64,000 nucleotides of DNA from Linum tenue. Lineage: Eukaryota > Streptophyta > Magnoliopsida > Malpighiales > Linaceae. Below, in pieces: positions 35,994-47,189 of the stretch (position 1 is its first letter; each line of letters begins with the position of its first letter). The notes below the pieces were generated by a model, which searched no databases, was not told where the DNA came from, and worked only from the letters and a program-made list of their open reading frames with translations. The stretch is taken from NCBI GenBank assembly GCA_946122785.1, contig CAMGYJ010000009.1:25765633-25829632 (forward strand), written 5' to 3'. The translations under genes and the position numbers were made by a program.

Positions 35994-36703
35994 TAGGAGT
36001 GGGCAATGGGAAATGGGTATTTGGGTATACTGTATACTCATATACGTCCCGTTTTTTAAGGGTTATGGGTACCCAAATATCTGTAATTTTTTTACGGGAT
36101 GTGACTTGGGATAAAAAATTTCTACAACGGTACCCACGGGTTACTCGTTAATATCCGTTTGGGTCATACGGGTACCCGGAATACCCGTTTGTGTCACTTT
36201 TTTTTTTTTAATCTACTTCGTCTGCAATAGTGTGTACTGTACAATTTTGGTTCATTTAGTGAGAATTGAAAGAATTAATCTGCCGATTAAATGGTTGCTT
36301 TCCACTAATTAATAACCTGACAAGCATGATAATTAATGTTCTTTTCCCCGTTAAATTTTGGGTTTGGTTTTTATGAAAAGTAAATTGTTTTGTCCGTTTA
36401 TGTAATGGAAGATTGGATTAGTGTATGCGGCAGAGAGGTAGAATAGAAGGAAGCCTTTTCTTTTTCTTTTTATTATTATTTTGGTGTATTCTGTTTCTTA
36501 ATTCACATAACAAGTTTGGATGATTTTTTTTTTTTTAATTATGGGTACCCGCGGGTACCCGTTATCCGTCCCGTACGGGTAATGGGTACCCATTATCCGT
36601 CCCGTACGGGTAATGGGTACCCGTTAACCCGTATGAGTTTGGAACATGGGATTGAGTTTACTCTCCAAATGGGATTGGGTACCCGTCCCGTTGCCCACCC
36701 CTA
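35994..36703. mobile_element. hAT-type MITE, 710 bp, GGGTACCCG arrays
   Basis: The tips are TAGGAGTGGGCAA on the left and TAGGGGTGGGCAA reversed on the right, with a perfect 8-bp duplication GGGAGGAA (35986-35993 and 36704-36711). The subterminal parts are full of GGGTACCCG and CGTCCCGTACGGG motifs; the middle is AT-rich. Confidence 0.95.
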
Positions 36704-36974
36704 GGGAGGAACCACGTCTTTTTTTTTCTTCAGGAAACATGTATTTGTTGTTTCCCGTCAGCTATCCCATTGATTATAATCTGATTTTTCCAAATAAAAC
36801 AGAATGGTAAGTGAACGTGTTTTTCTGTATGTGTTTTCTAATTTCTATTGGTACAACAAAAAACAGGAAACAAAATGGCAAGTGAATAGGCATTAATGTT
36901 TCAATTCGATTTTGTCAAGGTTTCAAGATGTAGGCTTGATGCAAGGTTTCTAGTATGAATGAGGTTGATCTTAT

Positions 36975-37269
36975 TGAACGAGCAAGAATGAAACAAACTG
37001 ATAGTTTATTCCAATGACCAACTTCACACTTATATACAAGACTTGAGACTCGCTGATCATGACCCCATGACCCTACAAATCAGCTTCCATAATCAACTGC
37101 TTGATTACTAAGTTACTTAACTGCTACTAGCCTCGAACGTCACACAATACAAAATTTGGTGACTAAACTGAAACAAACCAATACGACCCAGTTTCATTAT
37201 TCACAGACTCAACAAGTTTAGACTTCAAATGCTGGCACCAAGACTAAAGCCATGCCTTCTACACCAACA
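36975..37269 (-). repeat. Copia 3' LTR (left in the window)
   Basis: 295 bp; on the minus strand it starts TGTTGGTGTAG and ends GCTCGTTCA. Its partner is at 40218-40493. Confidence 0.9.
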
Positions 37270-37330
37270 AATCATCACCTGAACTAAAACTTCTTCTTCT
37301 TCCAGCCTTCTGTTCAGCCTGCAATCTTCC

Positions 37331-38091
37331 TTACTCCTTCATCTTGAACTCTGCCCCATCACAAAAACCTAGTTGCTTCCTCAGCCATTGAAACGTCGTC
37401 AACTTGAGTGCTTTTGTCATGATATCAGCCACCTGTTGTTGTGTTCCATAGTGCTCAAGTTCAACGACTTTATCCTTTGCCAGATCTCTTAGGCAGTGAA
37501 ATCTTACATCAATATGTTTGCTTCTTCCATGGAGCACTGGTTTTTTGGACAATTTGATCGCAGAGCTATTATCACAAAGGTGTTCCTTCTATGCTCTTCT
37601 TCTAGCCCATATGCTCAAGTACTCTTCTCATCCACATGCATTGAGTGGCACAGAATAAAGCTGCCACAAACGCAGCTTCTGTTGTGGAGAGTGTGACCAC
37701 TAGCTGTTTCTTTGACGCCCAAGAGACAGCTCCACCTGCTAAGAAAAAAACATAGCCAATAGTAGACTTCATGTCATCCTTATCACCAGCATAATCACTA
37801 TATGTGAATCCTAACAAGTAGTCTCCTTCTTATGTTTTCTTATACCAGATTCCATAGTACATTGTTCTCTTCAAGTATCTTAAGACCCTCTTAGCTGCAA
37901 GCATATGCTGCTTTGTAGAAGCCTCCATGTACCTACTTAATAGAGTACATCGTATCAAGTCTTGTGGAAGTGTCATACAGTAAACTCCCTATGAGGTGCT
38001 TGTATTCTGTAGCATTCACATTCACTCCATCTCCTGCCTTTAACAAGCTTGTTCCAAGAACAATTGGATTTTTGACAAAGTTGCCCTCAGC
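37331..38091 (-). pseudogene. Copia reverse transcriptase end and RNase H, broken
   Basis: Minus-strand pieces include VNATEYKHLIGSLLY (end of the copia RT), GFTYSDYAGDKDDMKSTIGYVF and TLSTTEAAFVAA (RNase H with catalytic residues D and E), and KHIDVRFHCLRDLAKDK with QVADIMTKAL (its end). Frameshifts and stops break it. The frame continues across the MITE at 38102-38838. Confidence 0.88.
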
Positions 38092-38101
38092 CAGTTGAAA
38101 C

Positions 38102-38838
38102 TGTACGTGGGCACCGGGCCGGGCCACCCACGGGCTAGCACGACACGACACGGTTAGAGCACGACACAAAATAAATGGGCCAGCCCGACACGAGCACGAA
38201 TAATTTATGGGTCGTGCCGGGCCTAAACTTCATGGGCACGAGCACGACACGACACAGTATATAAGTGGGCCGTGTTGGCCTAATATATTTGACATTTTAT
38301 TGAGTATAAGAACGAACATGGCACAAAAATAACATTTATTTGATAGAAAATAAATATAGAAAGAATTATAGGTTCAAATATTACAAATACAAGTAGAAAA
38401 ATAATTATTTGTTGTTGTTAGAAGTGTGATAAAGATATATACGTAATTACTACCATAAGTAAAAATGGACGAAGAATTAAACAAAGCCAAATCACACCCG
38501 CTATATTTCCAATTTTCATTTCCCCCTTATTTGTTACTTTTCTCAAACATTCTCGGTTAATACTATCTTTCTCCGTCCAAATTTCCACCTTCCTTTTCAT
38601 TCTCTCTTTTATTTTCTTCCTTTTAATCAGACACGAATAGGAGCACGACACGATCACGAATTGGCACGACACGATTCGAGCCGTGCTCGGGCCTGGGTCG
38701 GGCCTAGCAAAGTTAACAAATGGGCTTTCTTGGTACGACATGAAAACTGACGGGCCGTGCCAAGTATGACACGAAATAAATGGGCCCGAAGCGTGCATGT
38801 GTCGTGTCGGCCCAAACACCACCTAGCACCCATGTACA
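38102..38838. mobile_element. hAT-type MITE, 737 bp, CGACACGACACG arrays, in the copia RT
   Basis: The tips TGTACGTGGG and (reversed) TGTACATGGG align, and the 8-bp GTTGAAAC is duplicated (38094-38101 and 38839-38846). The host repeat could be read as up to 10 bp, but the 8-bp reading aligns the tips best. The ends hold many copies of GCACGACACGA and GGGCC(G/A)GGCC motifs; the middle is AT-rich. Removing it rejoins the copia frame at ERFQ/LAEG. Confidence 0.88.
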
Positions 38839-38846
38839 GTTGAAAC

Positions 38847-39400
38847 CTCTCAAGAATTTCTTTGATGTATTTATGCTAATTGATGAAAATGCCATGTTTA
38901 GTTTGTGAAACCTCAACTCCCAGAAAATATTTCATCTTTTCCAGGTCTGTCATCTCAAAGTTAGCTCCCATATCCTTCTTGAACTCCTCTATCATCCGTA
39001 AATTGCTACTAGTATATATTAAGTCATCAACATACAGACTAACCAGCAACACATCAGTCCCCTTCTGCTTGATGAGAAAAGTATGCTCATAGTCACTTCT
39101 TGTAAAACCAGACTACAAGAACCATAAAGTGCTTTATGAAGTTTATAGACTTTACCTTCCTCCCCAGCAAACTCAAATCCTGGTGGTTGCTCAATATAAA
39201 CTCCCTCAATCAACTCTCCATGTAGGAATGCACTTTTAACATCTAATTGATAAACTGAGTGACCATGATGAGCAACAAAGGCCAACAACATTCGAATTGT
39301 GTCCCACCTAGCCACTGGAGCAAACACTTTAGTGTAATCAAAACCATAATTTTGAGCATAGCCTTTAGCCACTAGTCTTGCCTTAAACTTGTCCACGGAA
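38847..39400 (-). pseudogene. Copia reverse transcriptase, N-terminal and middle part
   Basis: Minus-strand frame with [35 protein letters not shown] (first catalytic Asp) and EQPPGFEF, typical of copia RT. The segment after LHKALYG is frameshifted and runs on to DLVYTSSN-like and KYFLGVEV-like remnants. Loss of frame makes it inactive. Confidence 0.87.
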
Positions 39401-39404
39401 CCAT

Positions 39405-39985
39405 CTTCCCTTAACTTTGAAGCTCATCAACAATTAGTTCTTCAATATCCTTAGATTCTTCTATTGAACAGACTATGTAATTGAACTTCTCAGTCAGAGT
39501 TCTCAATACCTTTTCAACGATCTTAACATCAGGCATTGATTCCCCACAGTTCCTCATGTCGTTTGCCACTACCATGACTCTTCCAAAGTAATCAGCCATG
39601 GTTTCTCCTTCCTTCATTGCAAGGATCTCAAAATTCCTTCTAAGCCCTTGTAGTTGTGCTTTCTGCACTCTGGCACTTCCTTGGCACTTGACTTTCATGG
39701 AATTCCACATCTGTTTGGCAGTTGCTTTTTTGATAATGGTCTTGAGAACACTTTTGTCAATCGAACTGAATAGATGATTTTTAGCTTTTAGATCCCTCAG
39801 TCGATTGTCTTCCAAGGTCTTTGTTTGAGCAACAGTCAAGGCTTCTCCTTCTGCAGGTTCCTTGAATCCAATACTGACCACTAGCCAGTATTCCTTCGAT
39901 CTTAGGAGATTCTCCATTAACATACTCCAGTGATCGTAGTCCCCATCGAACTTCGGGATACATACCTGTGCAAAGCTTCCTTCAC
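39405..39985 (-). pseudogene. Copia Gag, joined directly to the RT region
   Basis: The minus-strand frame includes IPKFDGDYDHWSMLMENLLRS [split here: IPKFDGDYDHW and MENLLRSKEYW], IIKKATAKQMWNSMK, and FGRVMVVANDMRNCGE, matching the Gag (UBN2-type) domain of plant copia elements. After LIVDELQS the sequence passes at once into the RT region, so the zinc knuckle, protease and integrase are deleted. Confidence 0.88.
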
Positions 39986-40217
39986 TTATGGCTACTCATC
40001 AAGCTTTCACTCTCTTACCCTTTTGGAAACTTCTTCACTTTCAACTCGTGATTCCCAATCCCATAATTCAATTAACTTTTTCACTCTTTTAACTCTCTCT
40101 ATCTGTTGAAACATATTTCCACTTCTGTTGAAATAAATTCACCTTAATTATTTCTTGCTATTGAAACATATTTGCTTTTCTTTTGGTTACAGTTTGGAAC
40201 CTACTATGATACCACAA

Positions 40218-40493
40218 TTAACGAGCAAAAATGAAACGAACTGACAGTTTATTCCAATGACCAACTTCAAACTTATATACAAGACTTGAAACTCGTTGAT
40301 CATGACCTCATTACCCTACAAATCAACTTCCATAATCAGCTGCTTGATTCTAAGTTACTTACGTCACACAATACAAAGTTTGGTGACTAAACCGACACAA
40401 ACCAAAACGACCCAGTTTCATTATTTACAGACTCAACAAGTTTAAACTTCAAATGTTGGCACCAAGACTAAAGCCGTGCCTTCTGCACCAACA
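40218..40493 (-). repeat. Copia 5' LTR (right in the window)
   Basis: 276 bp, about 19 bp shorter than its partner because of gaps near the middle. The terminal CA has decayed to AA. A primer-binding site follows on the minus strand. Confidence 0.88.
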
Positions 40494-40498
40494 CTTAT

Positions 40499-41632
40499 AG
40501 GGTAAGTCAATCATATTTTAGAATCCACCATCATTTTATTTCCAAAAATCTATCTAGGGTTTCTGATCCTTGTTTAACAATACCATGTAACACCTTTTAA
40601 GTTGCATTTACAAGATTAGGAAATGATTAGTACACTTAATTACAAAAAAGTAATTTAGAATCTCTGCAATTACATCTCAATCGGTCGGAATTCATCCAAT
40701 TTGAGCATCAGCTTGGCATATATGTGCTAATTGTGTAGTTAATTATAGCACGCGTCGTATTCCTTTCCCGTTGTCATTATAGACTGGGATTCCAATTGAT
40801 AGGTTGCTTTTTCCTTATTGTCAAATATCTTCCCTTTCTTCATGACATTGTTTTCTTCGTCACCTCCCTGCCCTGCGTTATTAATTAACTATGGAACAAT
40901 GGAGTAGGTTTTAGTTTCCCGTTTTAATAAAGGGAGAAAGAGAGATTCCTTACGAAGACAAGAATGCTCGTTTATTATTACAAGCAGAACAGCTATTATT
41001 TGTTTTCCTTAGAGAAATGACAAGCCTCTGGTCATAGTTTATCAGCTAATAATCATCTGATTAAAATGTCGTTGTGCAACTATCCCAAGGGCCAAGACTC
41101 TCTCTCTCTTTCTTTCGTGCTTGTCCCTCTGCCTCTGCTACGGTGTGATTAGTGGATAAGGTTGGAGGAATATATACAAAAACTAATGTGTACAATAATT
41201 ATAGTGTCGTTTAGTTAATCACTGAAGTGAAGTGAAGCAAAGCAAAAGGATCACTTCTTTAATTTCATCTGACGTTACCGTGACTTTACGTGTGACGTTG
41301 TGCCATGCACGTGTTGCTCCAGTTAAAAATGGCTCAATCATAACAAGCTTGGGAGACCCCTCTCCTTCGAGATCAACCAAATTAGATTAACATGTCGTTG
41401 TGCATCTATTCAATTTCACCATGAACAGAATAATACAGTTGATAATTTGTATTTGACATGCAAACTCCGCGGTTTGTCCAGATTTACTTTGGAGTTGGGG
41501 TAATCGTAGACATAGGTAGGCTAGAGCCCGAATGGGAATGGGTTCAAGGCCATTCTAAACTTATTATGTTTAAAGTTTGTACGGTACGCTTATTTTGGTT
41601 ATTAGTTACATCATATTTTAACTATAACGTAA
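40499..41632. other. Spacer, nothing recognised
   Basis: A short CT-rich run lies near 41098-41118. No gene or complete element seen. Confidence 0.55.
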
Positions 41633-42072
41633 CTAGTTTTTTACCCGCCTGTTGGGCGGTGTATTTTGTTTGATTATTTTATAATTCGTTATAGTATTCT
41701 AATTGTTATTATAATTTATGTTTGTTAAGGTAATATATATGGAATTGTAAATCTCACTTACCTTATTTCATGTATTGTTTCATACTTTTATACCTTTTGT
41801 TTATCTATGAATATTTTAATTTTATTAACTGAGCTTTTTGTAGATTGTTCTTTATTGATTTAGAGTTTTTTTTTTTATCAAACTCGCCCTTTAAAATTAT
41901 AAACATAAGAGTTATTCATTCTTTAGCACACAATTGTGATAAAGAAGTTAAAAAATTTACAGCCACAAGAGAAGAAATTAGAATAAGAAAATATGCTTTA
42001 ATTAATAAAAAAATAAGCGAAGAGCTTTTTATTTTCTCTCCCTTCTCATATGCCGGTATACGATAATAGAGA
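41633..42072 (-). mobile_element. Possible non-autonomous Helitron, 440 bp
   Basis: Read on the minus strand, it starts TCTCTATTATCG (like the TC 5' end of Helitrons) and ends with a hairpin (CCGCC, loop CAACA, GGCGG; 41645-41659), then GTAAAAAACTAG followed by a host T, the expected CTRR|T end. The base before the 5' end is T, not the usual A, so the match is imperfect. No Rep/helicase coding is present. Helitrons leave no target duplication, and none is seen. Confidence 0.5.
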
Positions 42073-43351
42073 ATATTTCAATCTAAATCCCATGAATATT
42101 GTGTATTATCACTTACACATACAACTTTGGAATAATGAGGAAACTCATTAGCATCCACGTCCATCAATCTTCCACGTACTCGTTTAATTACCTTGAAATG
42201 TTCTAGAAAACTAACTACAAACAAAACTATCAGCTGTCACAAACTTATTAAAGCAATATTTTCAGCAAATTAAATTGCATATACTTAAATACAATTTATA
42301 TTTTGTAGAGAGTTACATATCTCCTGCAGAAAAGAAGTGTGATTTTTACCTAATAACAACATAGAAAAATAATGAAAGGAGCAGTCTTCAATACAACTCA
42401 ACTCATTTTATCATGCAGATTCCTCATTTGTGAACTGAATATATGCATCAATCCAAATAGTAGTTTGTAAGAAAACAATCAAGTCAAAATCATGAACATA
42501 AAATATAATAAACAACCATCACAACTCTTCTTTCTATTTCAACATTCAAGAAATCGGGTTGCAATAGACATTCAAGAAAAACGATCAATTATTCAATCAA
42601 ATGAGGTATGCCCTAAGTCCAACCAATGAACCCTTCTAATTATATTTATATATTTAAGTAAAAGTATATGGCGACCCTTCTCCTTGAAAAACAAAGAAGA
42701 AATACATTCACTCATCGAGAGTGGGAAAATTTACCATCCAGCAGTTATAATTTGGAAGAAATTAAGAAAATAATGGGAAGAAGAGTATAACTCGGCCAGT
42801 CAACCGCAAACAATAACGTATCGTTGAGAAAGTGAGACCAGTTGCCAGCTTCAGATCAAGGAGGAAGAGGGAGCAGTCGACAACCCTCGGCTTGGTTCAC
42901 CTCATCTTCACAATGATCAGATGAACTTTTTTCGTTAACAGGCAAAAATATGTTACAACTGCTCAAAATTTTGTTATATAATCGTTGCCTCGTGTAACTC
43001 CTGCCTCCTATTCTCATACAAAGAAAAAAAAATCATATGCATTACCATTTCATTCTCTATAAATTATGAGAATACAAATATTAGAAATCTCAAAAAAATT
43101 AGCAACTAATAAGACGGTTTTGTTTATTTTTATGGTGGGTGACATACTTTCTTGATTTCTTATTTTCAAAGTTGGATTTTATTTCTAGTGAGAATCAAAA
43201 TGGGAAAAGGGACAGAAAAAAATTAAAAGTTTGCATTAATAAGTAATATATTTTTATTTAATCGGAATAAATAAGAAGTTTTTTAAAAAATAACAATTAT
43301 TGCTCTGTCAAGTTTATATTTAGACATTTTGCTATAAAATTTATATTTTTT
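42073..43351. other. AT-rich spacer, nothing recognised
   Basis: No gene, terminal repeats or target duplication recognised. Confidence 0.5.
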
Positions 43352-43360
43352 TATTTAATA

Positions 43361-44984
43361 GGCAAAATACACTTGCATAGCCAAAACTTTCACCTTTGTG
43401 CCACTTATAGCCACTTTTGGCGAAATACCACTAATAGCCACTTCCGTCCAATTCTTTGACGGTGTCAAGTAACGCGCTGACTAGACTAACGTCATTGCTG
43501 AGTTGGCAACCATTAATCAATTAAAAATATGAGGTGGAAAATAAAAATAAATAAAATAAATATTTTTTATTTTCTCTCTACCATCTCTCTTCTTCCCATC
43601 CCTTCCCCGGCCGAAAATCTCGTATTAATCAAAATCCGGTTGGGATTCTCTGAAGTCGAAGCCTCACGATGCTCTATTCTTCAAACTCTCGAGCCGAGGG
43701 AGAAGGAAAGGACGATGCTTCTATCTTCCACCTCCCAGAGTTCCAGTTCCACCGCCGATGCTCCCTCGGGTCGATCAATCGAAGGGCATCAACTTCCTCC
43801 TGTCGCTGCAAATCTGGGTTTCGAAAGATGGATCTCGGAAGCCGCAAGTCTGGGTTTTAATCGAGAAGATGCAGTCAGGGAAAAGAAGATGAAATCAAAT
43901 CTGGGTTTCAATCTCCCTCCGTCCTTCGATCTTCCCCTCACACCCACCATTGCCAATCTCTGATCTTCCATCTCTCTCTTCCCTCTGATCTTCCCCCAAA
44001 CTAATGACAACGAGCTGGGCGACGGGGGTTACACGGGCTCGGCGATGACCACAGATTTTCAGAAGGCGGTGGCACGAGTCGAAGGTGATGGGATGCCTCT
44101 GTTCTGATAATGCTGCTGCTCTGGTTGATGCAAAGATCTCGAAGCTAGCAATTGCAAGATCTTGAAGGGATGTCTCTGTTCCATCTCTCTTTGGCGGAGG
44201 GAGGAGCGCGAGGGGAGGAGGAGGTGCGGCAGCGGCCGCGATGGTGACAGAGATTCTTCCGTTGGACGCCATTCGAAATTATTGCTCTCCGTGAGTGTGC
44301 CTCCGCGACGGCGGAGGGGGGAATAGCAGAGAGAGGGCGGTTTGGAGGTTTTCGAGCGGTATCGGAGATCTAGATCTAGGAGTCGGGCACCGACAAAAAT
44401 CGCCAACCCTTAAATCTAACGGTGATTTACAGAGTAGATCCGGGGCTCGTTGGCGCTTCCGCGGCAGCTGCAAAAGTTGAAGGCGAGAACTGCGGAGACG
44501 ATTACAGCGACGAGGGAGGAGAGGGAGAGGGAGACGGCGATAAGATTGTGGAGTTGTGGGAGGATGCAAAAGGTTTTGGGTGGTGAAGGATTGGGGATGA
44601 GGTGAGGAAGAAGATTGTTTTTTTAATTTTGTTTTTGTATAACCTTTATTTTAATTAAAAATGACGTGGCATCAAGAAAATAGAAAAAAATTGGGGGAAA
44701 TTATGTTAATTTTTTTTATTAATATGATATGTAATTATTAAATAAATTTTAATTGTGACGTGTCAATTTCGACTTATTTGGCGTTGACGTGTGCGCTGAG
44801 TTGGCGCCTAGTCAACAAACCGTCAAAGAAGTTGACGGCATTAGTGACACCGTTAAAGTATCTAACGGAAATGGCTATATCTGGCACGCAACATCTTTCA
44901 AAAGTGGCTATTAGTGGTATTTCGGCAAAAGTGGCTATAAGTGGCACAGAGGTGATAGTTTTGGCTATGCAAGTGTATTTTGCC
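43361..44984. mobile_element. Pack-MULE-like element with GC-rich internal DNA, 1624 bp
   Basis: The inverted ends begin GGCAAAATACACTTGCATAG and match for about 85 bp with few differences; weaker similarity continues further in. A perfect 9-bp duplication TATTTAATA flanks it (43352-43360 and 44985-44993), fitting a Mutator-like element. There is no transposase. The inside, about 43600-44590, is GC-rich and exon-like, unlike the AT-rich surroundings, as when Pack-MULEs capture host gene fragments. Several frames are open (for example 43529-43963 plus and 43895-44272 minus), but I recognise no product. Confidence 0.88.
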
Positions 44985-44993
44985 TATTTAATA

Positions 44994-46106
44994 GGTATAT
45001 ACATTAGAAAGAAGTGAGTGTTTGATAGCAAAAAAAAAAAACATATAGTCATATCGATCATTTCTCAAAGTGGATTGATTATCAAACGCTTGTTTTCTCT
45101 TAGACCATCGATTATAATCAGCTGGGAAAGAATATTCCTATTCAAAAAATTTGACTTCGTTAATTATGTCATCTTCTCAAAACTGTTAAATAAAAAGGTA
45201 CTAACTTCTGGTCTTGAACTTGAATTTCATTTTATTCTCAAGTGAAGTCCTTTGTGAGTTAGAGCTAACCATGTGTACTCGAAACACAACCACATTTGTC
45301 AATATGGATGAATTTGTCGTATAAAGAACATTGAAGTACCCATAATGAAGAACGAAAGTTGTAGCCATTCTATATAGCAATCTTAAAATGAGTAATTAAG
45401 TAACATTTTGGACCTCGAGCCAATGTGATCTAAAAAATCTTTATGGATTAATGTGTTCCAGTTTGCTTGCTTGTCACATATCATTAGTCCATGGTTACAT
45501 AAAAACAGACAATCTCATATGAATCATATGAATCGTGCGTAGTCAGATCAGACAAAGCTAAAAAAGGAAAAAGGGTTAGAGTTTTTTTTTTTTAATGTAA
45601 AGTAGAGGGTACTCCATTAGAGCATCATTGCCACACAAAACGGAGAAGAAAAGCCCGACGCGTATTAACTTAATTAATATTATGAATTCATATAATTGAA
45701 GCCATATTAATTTGGATCTATGGATCTTAATAACCCTCTCTGCCTGTATATCATATGCAGACTGCCGCAGTAATGACTAGTGGAGGGGGTGCAAGTTGTG
45801 TTCCCATTAATGTCACGTCTTCATATGTATATTTTGATGTGATGTTCACATCTAAATACTAAACTATTCATTTGTAAATAAAAAAAGTCAAACCTTTTTG
45901 GTTCCATTTTGACCTTTACAAGGGCGAGGATGAGCCAATTATTATATATCAATTCAAGCCAATCAGCAATCTGAATCTGAACGGGTAGGTTTGCACTACT
46001 TTGACTTGGGTGAACAAATGGCAATTATTTATATTTTCATTATATTCTACATGTGTAGTTAAGATTTTAAAAAATTCGGTATGATAAATGCAACAGATAA
46101 GAACCA
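44994..46106. other. Spacer, nothing recognised
   Basis: AT-rich DNA with no gene or element ends recognised. Confidence 0.5.
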
Positions 46107-46114
46107 ACTCAAAG

Positions 46115-47086
46115 CAGAGGGCTGAGAAAATAGATAAAAGATCGTTTGAAAAACTATAAATCAAACTGGACGGATCGTAGACTGTTCAAAAGGACATGGT
46201 ATGGTTTGTGGTCTGTATTATAGAAAGTATTTATTTCTTGGTTTGATCTAAATCGCCTTTTATCGGACCAAACCTGGACCCAACCCACTTCCTAATTCGT
46301 GTTAGCAGCTCATTCAATCACTCTCCTAACTTTTCAACGAGCACAAATACCAACCTTTAATTTTGCCCATCTCATCCCCTCGTTCATTCATATAGCACAC
46401 TCCTCCATAGAGTAGAGACAATTGTGTTTCCATATGACATTATGTTAATGTTTATGACCTTATGGTGCAAGTTGGGTTGCTTGAACTTTGTATTTTTGTT
46501 ATCTACATGGATTTATGGTATAAAAATTATGCAAGCGTGTTAGAATTTATGTTTTAGGGGGAATTAAAGTTTTTTTCTATGTTATTGGTTCTACCTTTTG
46601 TGTGATTGACTAAACAAATTGTTCATTTCTCTCAATGTGGTCTACATGGTCCAGATCGTACCATATCGCACATGTGTTGTCTTGTATAATTTTGTTTCCG
46701 CATGAGTGTAGATAATTGTTTCCATTGACAGTATGTTAATGTTTATACCGTTATGGTGCGAGTTGAGTTGCTTGAACTTTGTGTTTATGTTATTTGTATG
46801 GATTTATGGTATCAAAATTATGCATGCATGTTGGAATTTATATTTTAGGGAGAAATAAATATTTTATTCTCAGTTATTGATTATGTTTTCATGTGATTGA
46901 CTAACAAATTGTACCTTTTTTGCTCAATGTGGTCAACATGGTCCAGACCGTACTGGACTAGACCACACAGGCATGGTCTAGATGCTGTAGTATTTGGTCC
47001 TAGGCCTATGCTCCAGCTTCTCGGTTTGGAGCATTGACCATATGTATGGTTTAGTCTGGACCAGGTTGCACTGTTTCTCAGCCCTA
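46115..47086. mobile_element. hAT-type non-autonomous element, 972 bp, with internal duplication
   Basis: The left end CAGAGGGCTGAGAAA pairs with the right end reversed, TAGGGCTGAGAAACAG (a 2-base offset at the very tip). The 8-bp repeat ACTCAAAG flanks it perfectly (46107-46114 and 47087-47094). Subterminal DNA has GGTCCAGACC-like motifs. The inside contains two copies of a segment of about 255 bp with a period of about 293 bp. Confidence 0.85.
46412..46960 (+). repeat. Two-copy tandem duplication, period about 293 bp
   Basis: Copy 1 is about 46412-46670 and copy 2 about 46707-46960. Shared blocks include TATGTTAATGTTTAT, TGGATTTATGGTAT, and CTCAATGTGGTC (46631 and 46923). They differ by many substitutions, so the duplication is old. 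Confidence 0.85.
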
Positions 47087-47189
47087 ACTCAAAGTTAATC
47101 ACGTACATAGTTTGGAGAGGTATAAAAATATATGAGTCCTATTGTTTTAGTGTCGAGTTTGGAGAGGTCCTAAAATATTTATCCTAACA

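Larger units (their letters stand above)
36975..40493 (-). mobile_element. Ty1/copia retrotransposon (-), internally deleted, 3.5 kb
   Basis: Two related LTRs in minus orientation (36975-37269 and 40218-40493) are flanked by a perfect 5-bp duplication CTTAT (36970-36974 and 40494-40498). Next to the right-hand LTR, the minus strand reads TGGTATCATAG, a primer-binding site. Coding order on the minus strand is Gag, reverse transcriptase, RNase H, as in copia, but protease and integrase are missing. The LTRs differ at about 20 aligned sites (near 7%) plus small gaps, so this insertion is older than the gypsy one. A hAT MITE sits inside. Confidence 0.93.

Noticed and set aside
43529..44569. Host gene inside the Pack-MULE-like element
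   Set aside because: Several overlapping frames on both strands and no known domain; better explained as captured fragments.
46412..46960. CRISPR-like spaced repeats
   Set aside because: There are only two long diverged units inside a hAT element. No array of short identical repeats occurs anywhere in the window.
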